A model generated the notes under the pieces. That model was not told the origin of the DNA. It saw nothing but the letters and a program-made list of their open reading frames with translations, and did no database searches. This document shows positions 1 through 7,399 of a stretch of DNA of 64,000 nucleotides, one piece after another. The DNA lies in IMG/VR virus record IMGVR_UViG_3300050821_003907, positions 1-64,000 of that record; one strand, written 5' to 3'. This DNA comes from a virus. Both the position numbers and the translations under genes were made by a program. Position 1 is the first letter of the stretch. Each line of letters opens with the position of its first letter.

Positions 1-50
1 TGACGCAAATCTCTCCCCACGTTTAAAAACCCAAAAATTGAGAACACAAA

Positions 51-66
51 AATGTGATATCACATT
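51..66. promoter_or_regulatory. 16-bp perfect palindrome
   Basis: AATGTGATATCACATT is a perfect 16-bp dyad in the non-coding leader ahead of the first gene. Its form suggests a binding site for a dimeric regulator, but no partner is known. Spacing between half-sites is too short for a CRP site. Confidence 0.45.
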
Positions 67-107
67 CCGAAAACGCTGATTTTACTGGGTTTTACGTTAA
101 AAACTTG

Positions 108-164
108 AAAAAACTGTTCAGACGGTGCAAAATTGTGCGATTTGGAGATTCTGAACAGTTTTTC
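108..164. repeat. 14-bp inverted repeat in leader
   Basis: GAAAAACTGTTCAG (108-121) and CTGAACAGTTTTTC (151-164) are perfect complements around a 29-nt loop. As RNA this is a stable stem whose 3' arm carries five U residues, so it could act as a bidirectional terminator or structured leader ahead of the gene at 250. The rest of bases 1-249 holds no recognisable gene. Confidence 0.5.
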
Positions 165-249
165 GCGCTTTCCGGCAGTTTTAAGGGCTTTTTTCGGCTA
201 GGATTCGCTCCCAGGAAGATTAAAGCGCTTATTGAAGGAGATATTAAGC

Positions 250-870
250 ATGGTGACGGTTGTCGCAGAAGCCACAGATGATGCCCTTGTGCTGTTTGAT
301 TACAGCGTAGAGCCGCTGAAGAAGACGCACCCTCAGTTGGATAGTTGGTTTCATCGCGTGGTAGTGGAACCAAGTCTTCAGCGATACGTGTATAAGTTGG
401 AGCTGTTTGAGCGTGATGGTGAGCCGTGGTTGCGTATTTTCAGGTACGACACTACTGCTGACGGACGCCGTTATCACGCGCGAGTGATGCTTCAGGCTAC
501 TTCCGGCGAAATTATCACCGGTGCAGCTGTTAAGGAACCCGTAGAACTTTCGCTGGAGAACTCCGTCGTAGGACGAAAGCTGGCGCGAGCACTACTGGAC
601 AGGGAGCAGTACGGTGCTGTGGACCTTGCGGCGGTAGCTGATACGGTAGACCCTCCGCTTGTAGGCGCCACTCCTGAAGAGAATGTAGTGGCCCTGAAGA
701 ATTACGTGGACTTCTTGCACGGTATTGAAATGCCGTGGGATGAAGCGGCGCACTACAAGCGTTGCATTAACTCTGCACTTATCTATATCGAGCAGGAGTC
801 AAGGTCACTATCGAGCGAAGCACTTAAGTACTACCTGGACAGGGTTGCAGAGTTCGTGGAGAAGCTCTAA
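250..870 (+). CDS. hypothetical protein
   Basis: A 206-residue soluble protein of unrecognised family. The start is ATG 250 because GAAGGAG at 234-240 sits 9 nt upstream; an in-frame TTG at 232 precedes that ribosome site and is less likely. The C-terminal half is helical and charged, with no membrane segment or signal peptide. The gene converges on the next one and the two stop codons overlap by 4 nt. Function unknown. Confidence 0.75.
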   Translation: MVTVVAEATDDALVLFDYSVEPLKKTHPQLDSWFHRVVVEPSLQRYVYKLELFERDGEPWLRIFRYDTTADGRRYHARVMLQATSGEIITGAAVKEPVELSLENSVVGRKLARALLDREQYGAVDLAAVADTVDPPLVGATPEENVVALKNYVDFLHGIEMPWDEAAHYKRCINSALIYIEQESRSLSSEALKYYLDRVAEFVEKL

Positions 871-1433
871 CGCTCTGAATGAGAATCCGGAGCTTGCCTT
901 GGGTATACCGCGCGAATTTCAATGCGCTCACTGCCCTTAGCTACAGACACTTGGGATATCAAGCGCGCCCACGCAGGCTTGGCGTACAGAGCGTCTAGCA
1001 AGTGACGGAAGTCTTGAGGTGCGCTTACCCACGTGAGCTTCTTGTCGGCATCTTCAACCACTGATTTCATCAGGTCAGCAGGGACTGTGCCTGCTTGCGC
1101 GATTAGGTGCAGTGGAAGCGGCTCGTCTTTAGCTAGCTTGCGGACATGGATTACGTTCAGGACAGAAGCGCTGGGGGTTGTGGTGTTCTGACCCTCGTAG
1201 AAGTGCGCTGTTCCGTTGTTGCTGACGGAGTAATGGTCGCCTTCCACAAGCATGGTGTCCTTGACCGCGACCGAATCGTAGTACCAGTCTCGGCCGTAGA
1301 CCATAGGCTCGCGTGCCTTAAGGGCCTTGGTGAGTTCTGCGCGAATCTCAGCGGCCTGGGCCGCAGGCACTTCAATTTCCGAGTTACGGAAAGACGGACT
1401 GATGGCCTGGTAGGTGACCTCATACGTGTTCAT
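867..1433 (-). CDS. hypothetical protein
   Basis: A 188-residue protein of unknown function on the minus strand. The start is ATG 1433 (first residues MNTYEV), preceded by AGGAGTT at good spacing; the longer reading frame begins 14 codons earlier without a ribosome site. It reads convergently into the gene ending at 870 and is divergent from the gene at 1493, so promoters for both lie in 1434-1492. Confidence 0.72.
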   Translation of the reverse strand: MNTYEVTYQAISPSFRNSEIEVPAAQAAEIRAELTKALKAREPMVYGRDWYYDSVAVKDTMLVEGDHYSVSNNGTAHFYEGQNTTTPSASVLNVIHVRKLAKDEPLPLHLIAQAGTVPADLMKSVVEDADKKLTWVSAPQDFRHLLDALYAKPAWARLISQVSVAKGSERIEIRAVYPRQAPDSHSER

Positions 1434-1458
1434 TTTTAACTCCTGTGCGTTAGTGTGT

Positions 1459-1492
1459 TTGCTCAATCCTATCACAGGGTTAAACTAAGAAT
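1459..1492 (+). promoter_or_regulatory. leaderless promoter for gene at 1493
   Basis: TTGCTC (1459-1464), a 16-nt spacer and TAAACT (1481-1486) are followed by 6 nt and then ATG. This places the transcription start at or next to the start codon. There is no Shine-Dalgarno sequence, consistent with a leaderless mRNA. Confidence 0.6.
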
Positions 1493-1771
1493 ATGAGCGC
1501 TACAGGAACAGTGTCTTGCGACACTACAGCAACCAGTATCCTTACTCCGCTGGACTACCAAGGTGCCCGTTTTAAGAACCTAGGCCCTGCGAACGTGTGG
1601 GTAGGTCCCTCTTCGAGCATCACTGCCGACCAATCCTCAACTAGCGGTTACCCTCTAGCTCCGGGTGAGTCTGTGGAGATTGCGGCTCGAACATCAAACG
1701 ATACCGGTAGTGAGACCTGGTACGGCATTACGGACGAGGGCACCGCTGACGTAGCCTACATTGTCCATTAA
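1493..1771 (+). CDS. small beta-rich protein, possible virion accessory
   Basis: A 92-residue protein rich in Ser, Thr and Gly. The pattern of a short asparagine/valine 'label' region, then YPLAPGESVEI and a C-terminal GTADVAYIV strand, resembles small jelly-roll-like phage structural accessory proteins that share a PLapGes motif. That similarity is from memory and weak. It appears to be translated from a leaderless mRNA and overlaps the next gene by 11 nt. Confidence 0.65.
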   Translation: MSATGTVSCDTTATSILTPLDYQGARFKNLGPANVWVGPSSSITADQSSTSGYPLAPGESVEIAARTSNDTGSETWYGITDEGTADVAYIVH

Positions 1772-2393
1772 AGCTGCTCACTTCTACCACATATGGGCTG
1801 ACGGTGCGTGGCAGACGCCAACTATTGAGCATATTGCGGCTATTACTGAATTTTGCGGTGACGTGTTTCTAGGTGTTGTAGGGTCGCCGGAGAATCGCCA
1901 AGACGCCATCGCCTTGTTCAAGCGAAGTATTAGCGATATTCAGGTTATAGTCGAGGCTGATTCAGGTTTTGAACAAGTTACGCTTGAAGCCATGCACGGA
2001 TGGGCGAAAGAGCAGCCTGCTGGCATGCCTGTGTTCTATGCACACACCAAGGGTGCGGATAACAATAATGTTCGCCATGACTGGTGGCGCAGGTACATGA
2101 CGCATACACTGACCAAGAACGCCACAACTTGTATAGAACTGCTAGAAGACGTTGACGCTGTGGGCTGTCACTGGCAAGCTGACGGTAAGTTCTTTGCTGG
2201 CAACTTTTGGTGGGCTACTTCTGGTTTTCTGGCATCGCTGAACGCGCCTTCTACTAAAACCAGGTTTCACGCTGAAGCTTGGCTAGGGCATGGTAACCCT
2301 GCTATAGCTGACCTTAATCCTCGTGACCCGGAGCCTATTAACTGGGGCGTGCACTGGGATTCGATGACTCGAAAGCTTGTGCAGGAACTCTAA
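1761..2393 (+). CDS. putative glycosyltransferase-like protein (HTKG motif)
   Basis: A 210-residue soluble protein starting at TTG 1761, inside the end of the previous gene; no better start is visible. It contains FYAHTKG near residue 95, a motif seen in phage and bacterial glycosyltransferase-like proteins, and many Trp residues (WW, WWATSG). I infer a carbohydrate-active role, but no DXD catalytic motif is clear. Other hydrolase or binding functions cannot be excluded. Confidence 0.6.
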   Translation: MSIKAAHFYHIWADGAWQTPTIEHIAAITEFCGDVFLGVVGSPENRQDAIALFKRSISDIQVIVEADSGFEQVTLEAMHGWAKEQPAGMPVFYAHTKGADNNNVRHDWWRRYMTHTLTKNATTCIELLEDVDAVGCHWQADGKFFAGNFWWATSGFLASLNAPSTKTRFHAEAWLGHGNPAIADLNPRDPEPINWGVHWDSMTRKLVQEL

Positions 2394-2396
2394 GGT

Positions 2397-2431
2397 TTGC
2401 TCAAACTTACCATAACGGCTAGGCTTGCGGC
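2397..2431 (+). promoter_or_regulatory. leaderless promoter for gene at 2432
   Basis: TTGCTC (2397-2402), 17-nt spacer, TAGGCT (2420-2425), then 6 nt to ATG 2432. The -35 element is identical to that of the gene at 1493, including the flanking TTTGCTCAA. Confidence 0.6.
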
Positions 2432-2752
2432 ATGAGCGACCTAAAATATTTGCTAACAGAAGATGATGTGGCACAGGAGCTGTTCAAGTGGGAAGCACCG
2501 GTTACTCCTGAACGCTGGACGTGGCTTGAAGGACTGGGCATTCCGGACCTCAAGCAGTTCGTGTACCGTATCGACTTCGTGCAGATGTATGGTGAGGCTG
2601 AAGGTAACGCCATGAGATTGCACCGGTATGCCACAAATAACGAGAACAGCAGGTTCATTACCGCATGTCCGCACGGGGAACAGCATGCTGCTAGGATTAG
2701 GCCGTATCTGGTGCCATTGGCTGAACTTCCCCCGGAGGAATATCGTGATTAA
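2432..2752 (+). CDS. hypothetical protein
   Basis: A 106-residue acidic protein (MSDLKYLLTEDD start) of unknown function. A promoter at 2397-2425 ends 6 nt before ATG, so the mRNA is probably leaderless. The end overlaps the next gene by 8 nt, and the next gene's ribosome site GGAGG lies inside this reading frame, so the two are likely translationally coupled. Confidence 0.7.
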   Translation: MSDLKYLLTEDDVAQELFKWEAPVTPERWTWLEGLGIPDLKQFVYRIDFVQMYGEAEGNAMRLHRYATNNENSRFITACPHGEQHAARIRPYLVPLAELPPEEYRD

Positions 2753-3089
2753 GGAACTTGCCTTCCTGTTCGAAGGACGCAATGATGGTCCTAAGGAAGA
2801 GTTTTGCACACAAGGAAATAACCGGATTGAGTTCAGAAAGGTTACTGTGCCCGCGCTAGGCGAGATGTTCTATTGCCTGGTCAAGGAAGAAACAGAGCCG
2901 GGAGTGTGGAAGATTACTCATCACACCTGGGGATGCACCAAGCTTGATGCTTTCATCGCTTACATGAACGAGGTAAGTAATCAGGCAGTAACGCGCATGC
3001 GAGCACAGGACCCGCCATCCATGACAGAAGCTGACCCTGTACGCGCGGAAGATTACCTGCCTCCGGGAGTCAGCCGCCTGATGTTCTAG
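2745..3089 (+). CDS. hypothetical protein
   Basis: A 114-residue protein starting at GTG 2745, chosen because GGAGGAA lies about 6 nt upstream; the frame is open further upstream but only by shadowing the previous gene. No family recognised. It has no membrane segment, and it sits in a run of small co-directional genes. Confidence 0.7.
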   Translation: MIKELAFLFEGRNDGPKEEFCTQGNNRIEFRKVTVPALGEMFYCLVKEETEPGVWKITHHTWGCTKLDAFIAYMNEVSNQAVTRMRAQDPPSMTEADPVRAEDYLPPGVSRLMF

Positions 3090-3099
3090 AATGGTAGGA

Positions 3100-3366
3100 A
3101 TGAGCTTCGATAAACTACTAGGTGGCGCAGCCTACCTAACACAGAACCAGGCTTTTCACGCGCTAGGCAAGCTGGGGCTAGAGTGGGAAATAGCTCAATA
3201 CCTTATTCTGCGGTCAATCGAGATACATAACTCGGATAGTTACGATGCGCGCTTTGTGTCATTCGCTACCAAGAACGGTACTGCGTACTGGCTTAGGTAT
3301 CACGTCAGGCTGAGCATGTGGTCACTGGCCAAGGACACCATACCGCCCGAAAACTTGCTAGCGTAG
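3100..3366 (+). CDS. hypothetical protein
   Basis: An 88-residue protein starting at ATG 3100. A -10-like TAGAAT (3087-3092) ends 7 nt before this ATG, favouring it over the in-frame ATG 3091, which would lie inside the promoter. The sequence has mixed aromatic and basic residues and no recognised domain. Confidence 0.65.
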   Translation: MSFDKLLGGAAYLTQNQAFHALGKLGLEWEIAQYLILRSIEIHNSDSYDARFVSFATKNGTAYWLRYHVRLSMWSLAKDTIPPENLLA

Positions 3367-3370
3367 AAGC

Positions 3371-3679
3371 ATGAGTGAAGAAACTGAGCGCCTGGCAAGT
3401 ACGCACACCGAACTAGGTCCGGCTCCGTTGTGGAAGCGGACTCATCCCGTCGAGCACCTGCCCGACTACGTTGAGAACATTGCCGCTGCACTCCAGCGTA
3501 ACGGCATGGATGAATCTGAAGCCATTGCGACGGCCATCAACAGCGTTAAGCGCTGGCAGCATCCGGGCGAAAAAATAGGCCACGGCCACGTGCACCCGGA
3601 AGTTGTCCAAGCGTCAGGCGAGGCCGTGGCCGAATGGGAGCGGCTAAAGGCGGCTAAGCAGAGTAAGGATGAGAAGTAA
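3371..3679 (+). CDS. conserved actinophage-type small protein
   Basis: A 102-residue protein with the pattern HPVEHLPDYVENIAAAL, then DESEAIATAINSVKRW and VHPEVVQASGEAVAEWE. This resembles a short helical module I recall in many actinophage proteins, alone or fused to head proteins; its function is unknown. TAGCGT ends 6 nt before ATG, so the mRNA may be leaderless. The stop directly abuts the convergent gene ending at 3680. Confidence 0.75.
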   Translation: MSEETERLASTHTELGPAPLWKRTHPVEHLPDYVENIAAALQRNGMDESEAIATAINSVKRWQHPGEKIGHGHVHPEVVQASGEAVAEWERLKAAKQSKDEK

Positions 3680-4159
3680 CTAGCAAACGCCCGGGTCCCA
3701 GCCCGCTTCAAACAGGTTGCTGAACTTCTCTTTCATGTAGTCATGTTGCTGCTGGGCTTGGCTAGCGACGTTTGGGTCAGGCTCTTCAACGCGCCCTGCG
3801 TCAGAAATTATCTTAAGGTCACCGGCTACACCGACAAATTTTCGCAAGATGTCCTGTACGCAGCCGTCTAGAGCTACTTCCATGCCTGCCATGCCGCGTT
3901 GCCCGTTAGCCCAAGAACGGTAGGACATGACGTTAGACTTTAGCAACTTCATCAGTTTCCGGTACGCTGCTGTGTATTCTCGCGGGTCAGGCCAGCGGTC
4001 CTTTTGTGCATGAACCCATTGCCACTCCAGGTCATTTCGCCGTACGCGAGCCATTTGCTCGTTTTCGGTGACGATTACCCGCTTTTCGGGGTTTTCCAGG
4101 AACCACTCGCATACACGGTAAGACTTGCCGTATTGTCGTGGCCAGATGAGCCAGCGCAT
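3680..4159 (-). CDS. P-loop protein, terminase-ATPase-like N-terminus
   Basis: A 159-residue protein on the minus strand. Residues 6-12 read WPRQYGKSYR, a deviant Walker A motif, followed by a strand RVIVTENE. The pattern recalls terminase or helicase ATPase N-termini, but no Walker B is obvious and the length is too short for a full motor. The start ATG 4159 is set by AGGGA upstream; the longer frame begins at 4195. It is divergent from the gene at 4223 across a palindromic promoter. Confidence 0.65.
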   Translation of the reverse strand: MRWLIWPRQYGKSYRVCEWFLENPEKRVIVTENEQMARVRRNDLEWQWVHAQKDRWPDPREYTAAYRKLMKLLKSNVMSYRSWANGQRGMAGMEVALDGCVQDILRKFVGVAGDLKIISDAGRVEEPDPNVASQAQQQHDYMKEKFSNLFEAGWDPGVC

Positions 4160-4187
4160 CTTGCATTCCCTTCTCCAGGAGACTGTG

Positions 4188-4222
4188 TTGACCACGCTAC
4201 CACACGTGGTAGGCTGTTCGGC
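4188..4222 (+). promoter_or_regulatory. leaderless promoter with overlapping operator-like dyad
   Basis: TTGACC (4188-4193), 16-nt spacer and TAGGCT (4210-4215) are followed by 7 nt and ATG 4223. The inverted repeat CTACCAC-AC-GTGGTAG (4197-4212) covers the spacer and the first bases of the -10 element, so a bound protein would block initiation. The region is also the upstream region of the divergent gene starting at 4159. Confidence 0.6.
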
Positions 4223-4564
4223 ATGGGATGGAACGAAGCAGACGTATACGGCCAGCCAGAGAAGTTCGGGCTAAAGACTGTGACCGAGGTAAGCCCGTAC
4301 CTGAGCTACGAGTTCGACATGCTCGTGTTCTGGCAAGACATCGCTACAGGCGAGTTGTACTACGGCAGGGACAGCGGTTGCTCGTGCCCGTCGCCGTTCG
4401 AGACCTTCACGAGCCGGGACGACCTTGACGGTCCAGTTGACAAGAACCGTGCATACGAGCTGTTGGATGAGTTTGCGGCGGGATGGGTTCCAGGTCGCTA
4501 CGAGAAGTTCGAAGAGGTTCCGGTTCAGATTGCTGAGGCTAAGTCCGCGATTGCGGCACTATGA
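4223..4564 (+). CDS. conserved phage protein, DUF7574-like (tentative)
   Basis: A 113-residue protein starting at ATG 4223, fixed by the promoter immediately upstream; a longer frame from 4004 only shadows the opposite-strand gene. The centre reads YYGRDSGCSCPSPFETF. This resembles a small actinophage family with a conserved SGCSCPxPFE signature that I recall as DUF7574, function unknown. Its end overlaps the next gene by ATGA. Confidence 0.75.
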   Translation: MGWNEADVYGQPEKFGLKTVTEVSPYLSYEFDMLVFWQDIATGELYYGRDSGCSCPSPFETFTSRDDLDGPVDKNRAYELLDEFAAGWVPGRYEKFEEVPVQIAEAKSAIAAL

Positions 4565-4713
4565 GCCTCTTTAAGGACCTCATCGGGTTTCTGAACGATA
4601 AGCGGTCTGAGCTAGGGAACGTGCTTGACGGTACTGCACGAGACGTAGACATCCTGGCTAAGCTTGACCTGCTTGACGAGATAGACGCTTTCCTGGAGGA
4701 GTGTTACTTATGA
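4561..4713 (+). CDS. small hypothetical protein
   Basis: A 50-residue, leucine- and aspartate-rich helical protein (MSLFKDLIGFLNDK start). It overlaps the upstream gene by ATGA and the downstream gene by ATGA, the arrangement of a translationally coupled operon. It contains a TTA leucine codon directly before its stop, which is notable because the tRNA array lacks a UUA-reading tRNA. Confidence 0.65.
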   Translation: MSLFKDLIGFLNDKRSELGNVLDGTARDVDILAKLDLLDEIDAFLEECYL

Positions 4714-4922
4714 TTTCTGAGTGTGACGCTATGCAGTACGGCGGTGCACCTTCGATGTTTGACGGGCAGTGTCGTTGCCTGGTGTGTGCTCGTTGTGGGC
4801 ATCACACGGGGAACAGCCATCAGGGGCACTTCTGGTCGATGTGCAAGGCTACGCGCTCCCTACGGGACTTTCACTTCTGCTGCCCGGATACGGAGCACGG
4901 TTGCGAACTAGAAAGCAAGTAA
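4710..4922 (+). CDS. cysteine-rich putative zinc-binding protein
   Basis: A 70-residue protein starting at ATG 4710, with GGAGGAG 8 nt upstream. It has at least seven Cys and several His residues in the order CRCLVCARCGHH, then C, CC, and C, suggesting one or two zinc sites. It overlaps the previous gene by ATGA. Function unknown. Confidence 0.65.
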   Translation: MISECDAMQYGGAPSMFDGQCRCLVCARCGHHTGNSHQGHFWSMCKATRSLRDFHFCCPDTEHGCELESK

Positions 4923-4954
4923 GCACTTACTCATCACCGTTCCTGGTTAACCCG

Positions 4955-5080
4955 ATGTGCATGGATTCCGGTACGCTAGCCTGGTTTTACGCACGTGAGG
5001 CGTTCGTGAGCACCGGAGACCCGGAAGCTTACGATAAGCTGCTGGGGTACGTGACGCTGGACAACCCGCTTCCTGCTTAG
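4955..5080 (+). CDS. small hypothetical protein
   Basis: A 41-residue frame beginning at ATG 4955 (MCMDSGTLAWFY). The frame is open further upstream but only across the previous gene and without good start codons. The ribosome site is weak, so this call rests mainly on tight spacing with neighbours: the next gene's GGAG overlaps its stop codon. Confidence 0.45.
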   Translation: MCMDSGTLAWFYAREAFVSTGDPEAYDKLLGYVTLDNPLPA

Positions 5081-5089
5081 GAGTAGCTT

Positions 5090-5245
5090 GTGTTTATTCA
5101 CTGCATGGACGGCTGGCGCATGGTTTTTTGCTGGCTTGACAACCTTGTCCCGCACAAGGACACCGAAGATGGTGCTATGGTAGGGCGGCTAGGTTTCGGG
5201 TGGGTGTGCCGCTTGCACGATGCCGTAGGGTACTACGGGGAATAG
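5090..5245 (+). CDS. small hypothetical protein
   Basis: A 51-residue protein starting at GTG 5090 with GGAG at 5080-5083. It is rich in Trp, Cys and Gly (MFIHCMDGWRM start, YYGE end). Unknown function. It is followed by about 70 nt of non-coding DNA before rtcB. Confidence 0.5.
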   Translation: MFIHCMDGWRMVFCWLDNLVPHKDTEDGAMVGRLGFGWVCRLHDAVGYYGE

Positions 5246-5314
5246 CCTGCGGCTGCGCTGTGTTGTGAGGGGTGAGGCGACCCTAGACGATAACAGCAAG
5301 AAAAAGAGGTACCC

Positions 5315-6502
5315 ATGCCGCAGCAGTACGGGAAGAACCGGTTGCTCTACTGGGCAACAGACATCGAAGGTGACACGCTTGAGCAGGCTGCTCGCGCGTC
5401 CCGCTTGCCATTCGTGGAGAGTCACGTTGCCCTGATGCCTGACGCTCACGTCGGCATGGGCGCTACCGTTGGCTCGGTCATCCCCACCAAGGGCGCAATC
5501 ATTCCTGCTGCGGTAGGCGTGGACATCGGGTGCGGGATGATTGCCACCGAGACAGGTTACACGGCGCATGACCTGCCGGATGACCTTAGCCCGCTGATGT
5601 CGCTGATTGAGCAGCGAATCCCGGCAGGTGTAGGCGCGGGACACGGCACTAACGACAACGTTGACCTGAACCTGTTTCCTGGATGGGGTCCGCTGGGCCT
5701 CACGTCGGCTCAGGAGCACACGCTTTGCTCTCAGTTCGGGTCGCTAGGCTCGGGAAACCACTTCGTTGAGGTGGGACTTGACCCTAACGGGTTCGTGTGG
5801 ACGGTACTTCACTCCGGAAGTCGTGGCATTGGCAACCAGCTAGCCAGTGGCCACATCAAGAAGGCAAAGGGGCTGATGAAGCAACTTTCAGTTAGCCTCG
5901 AAGACCCTGACCTGGCGTACTTCCTTGAAGGTACACCTGAGTTCCAGGAATATATGCGAGACCTTCTATGGGCACAGAATTACGCTTACGGTAACCGTCA
6001 GGCGATGAACCAAGCCCTGCTGAAGTCCTTGTTCGAAGTTGTAGGCATGCCTGCGGTGTGGGAAACCATTGACGACGGCATCGTTGAAGTCATCAACTGC
6101 CATCACAACTACACTGCGCGGGAAACTCACAACGGCAAGGAACTGTGGATTACCCGCAAGGGCGCAATTCGGGCTGACGTAAATGACCTGGGCGTCGTTC
6201 CTGGCTCCATGGGCACGAGCACGTTCATCACCCGTGGCCTGGGCAACCCGGAGTCTTTCAATAGCAGCTCTCACGGAGCGGGCCGCAAGATGAGCCGTTC
6301 CAGGGCTAAGCGTGAGCTTGACCGCGCTGCGTTCACCGAGCACATGTCTCGCGCGGGAATAACCTGGAATGCTGAACGCGTTGATGCGCTCATAGATGAG
6401 GCTCCTCTGGCGTACAAGGATATTCATAATGTGATGGCCGACCAGGCTGACTTGTGCGAGGTAGTCACAGAGATTAGCCAGGTTTTCAATTACAAGGGGT
6501 AG
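5315..6502 (+). CDS. rtcB: RtcB-family RNA ligase
   Basis: A full-length 395-residue RtcB, the Mn/GTP-dependent ligase that joins 2',3'-cyclic phosphate or 3'-phosphate ends to 5'-OH ends. Visible motifs: MPDAHVG (41-47), GVDIGCG (68-74, Cys73 metal ligand), GSGNHF with His149, LHSGSR with His166, NCHHN with His263/264, TRKGAIRA, and SHGAGR with His320, the residue expected to be guanylylated. Start ATG 5315 has AGAGG upstream. Lying 3 kb before 39 tRNA genes, it probably repairs cleaved tRNAs during infection; this role is an inference from context. Confidence 0.95.
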   Translation: MPQQYGKNRLLYWATDIEGDTLEQAARASRLPFVESHVALMPDAHVGMGATVGSVIPTKGAIIPAAVGVDIGCGMIATETGYTAHDLPDDLSPLMSLIEQRIPAGVGAGHGTNDNVDLNLFPGWGPLGLTSAQEHTLCSQFGSLGSGNHFVEVGLDPNGFVWTVLHSGSRGIGNQLASGHIKKAKGLMKQLSVSLEDPDLAYFLEGTPEFQEYMRDLLWAQNYAYGNRQAMNQALLKSLFEVVGMPAVWETIDDGIVEVINCHHNYTARETHNGKELWITRKGAIRADVNDLGVVPGSMGTSTFITRGLGNPESFNSSSHGAGRKMSRSRAKRELDRAAFTEHMSRAGITWNAERVDALIDEAPLAYKDIHNVMADQADLCEVVTEISQVFNYKG

Positions 6503-6504
6503 TA

Positions 6505-6636
6505 GTGTTCGAGTACACGTCGTACTTTTCCGGGGATTGCACGTGTGGGCATGAACCGGAAGAGCACGGCTGGGGTAGTTGCGGTGCCGATAACGAAGAC
6601 GGTCCTTGTGACTGTGAATCAGGGTGGGAAGAATGA
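6505..6636 (+). CDS. small Cys/His-rich protein
   Basis: A 43-residue acidic protein starting at GTG 6505, just after the rtcB stop. The series CTCGHEPEEHGWGSC followed by CDC has the spacing of a metal-binding knuckle seen in small phage proteins. It overlaps the next gene by ATGA. Function unknown. Confidence 0.6.
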   Translation: MFEYTSYFSGDCTCGHEPEEHGWGSCGADNEDGPCDCESGWEE

Positions 6637-6881
6637 CTGACGTTTACGTAGTGCTAATTCAAGACCGGCATGCTGACCCGGATGTTGAAGTATTCGCGGA
6701 CCCGGTAGACGCTATCGAGTATGCCGAAAAGGAAGTGCGAGACGGAGCTCGCGGTAACATTGACGACATCGAATACTACGAAATTACCGACAGCATGCGA
6801 CGAGACGGCTGCCTGATGTTTGCTACTTACAGCTGTGAAGGTGACAGCGTTCGCGTTACGAAGCACCAGGTGTCCGAATGA
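6633..6881 (+). CDS. hypothetical protein
   Basis: An 82-residue acidic protein beginning MTDVYVVLIQD, with a predicted beta-strand start and a helix DAIEYAEKEVRD. It starts at ATG 6633, overlapping the upstream stop, and overlaps the next gene by ATGA. No family recognised. Confidence 0.65.
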   Translation: MTDVYVVLIQDRHADPDVEVFADPVDAIEYAEKEVRDGARGNIDDIEYYEITDSMRRDGCLMFATYSCEGDSVRVTKHQVSE

Positions 6882-7138
6882 GTTATGTGCTCTGCAATGA
6901 AAAGTCCGATGTTTACTTGCTGGAAGTCATGCATAACACTTCTAAGGTGCTACAGTGCGTTGAGTGCAAGTTCGTTCCTGAAGATGAAAACGGGAACAGG
7001 CTAGAGCCGGACCCTGTCTTTCATTATTGCAAGTTCATCGACCAGCACCTTAAGCTGCACTGCTTTGCGGGCCACAAGGTACCGGCGAGCATGTTCACCA
7101 GTATCCGGCGCAGTAGCAACACGTGGCTTAAGGACTAG
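6878..7138 (+). CDS. hypothetical Cys/His-containing protein
   Basis: An 86-residue protein with CVEC near residue 27 and further Cys and His residues (HYCKF, HCFAGH), compatible with a small zinc site. It overlaps the preceding gene by ATGA and belongs to the same operon. Unknown function. Confidence 0.65.
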   Translation: MSYVLCNEKSDVYLLEVMHNTSKVLQCVECKFVPEDENGNRLEPDPVFHYCKFIDQHLKLHCFAGHKVPASMFTSIRRSSNTWLKD

Positions 7139-7141
7139 CAG

Positions 7142-7399
7142 ATGGCTGACGCGACTTCCCTGATTCAGTTCCTTGAGGGCATTGACCTGGAGGGTGCGCC
7201 TCCATGCGAGATATACGACGAAGAAGGGGTTACCAAGTGCGGTAACCCCTCTATCGCCCGTGTAGTAGTGGACTGTGCTAATTGCAGTAAAACTACCAGA
7301 CCGCGTTTTGTTTGTCACGAGTGCCTGCCGTACTTCCAGGACAAGGCAGTAAACCACATTCCTTGCGGGACGCTTATAACAAATTGGAAGCGCATTTAA
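7142..7399 (+). CDS. putative zinc-ribbon protein
   Basis: An 85-residue protein with cysteine pairs at CG, CANC and CHEC, consistent with a small zinc ribbon. AAGGA lies upstream of ATG 7142. The coding sequence contains a perfect 9-bp hairpin (7226-7234 with 7241-7249). Its stop overlaps that of the convergent GH12 gene. Confidence 0.65.
   Translation: MADATSLIQFLEGIDLEGAPPCEIYDEEGVTKCGNPSIARVVVDCANCSKTTRPRFVCHECLPYFQDKAVNHIPCGTLITNWKRI

Noticed and set aside
51-66. CRP-type binding site in TGTGATATCACA
   Set aside because: The half-sites are separated by 2 bp where CRP needs 6; only a generic palindrome can be claimed.
5966-6427. Minus-strand frame of 153 codons inside rtcB
   Set aside because: The plus frame has every RtcB motif; the antisense frame is a codon-bias shadow.
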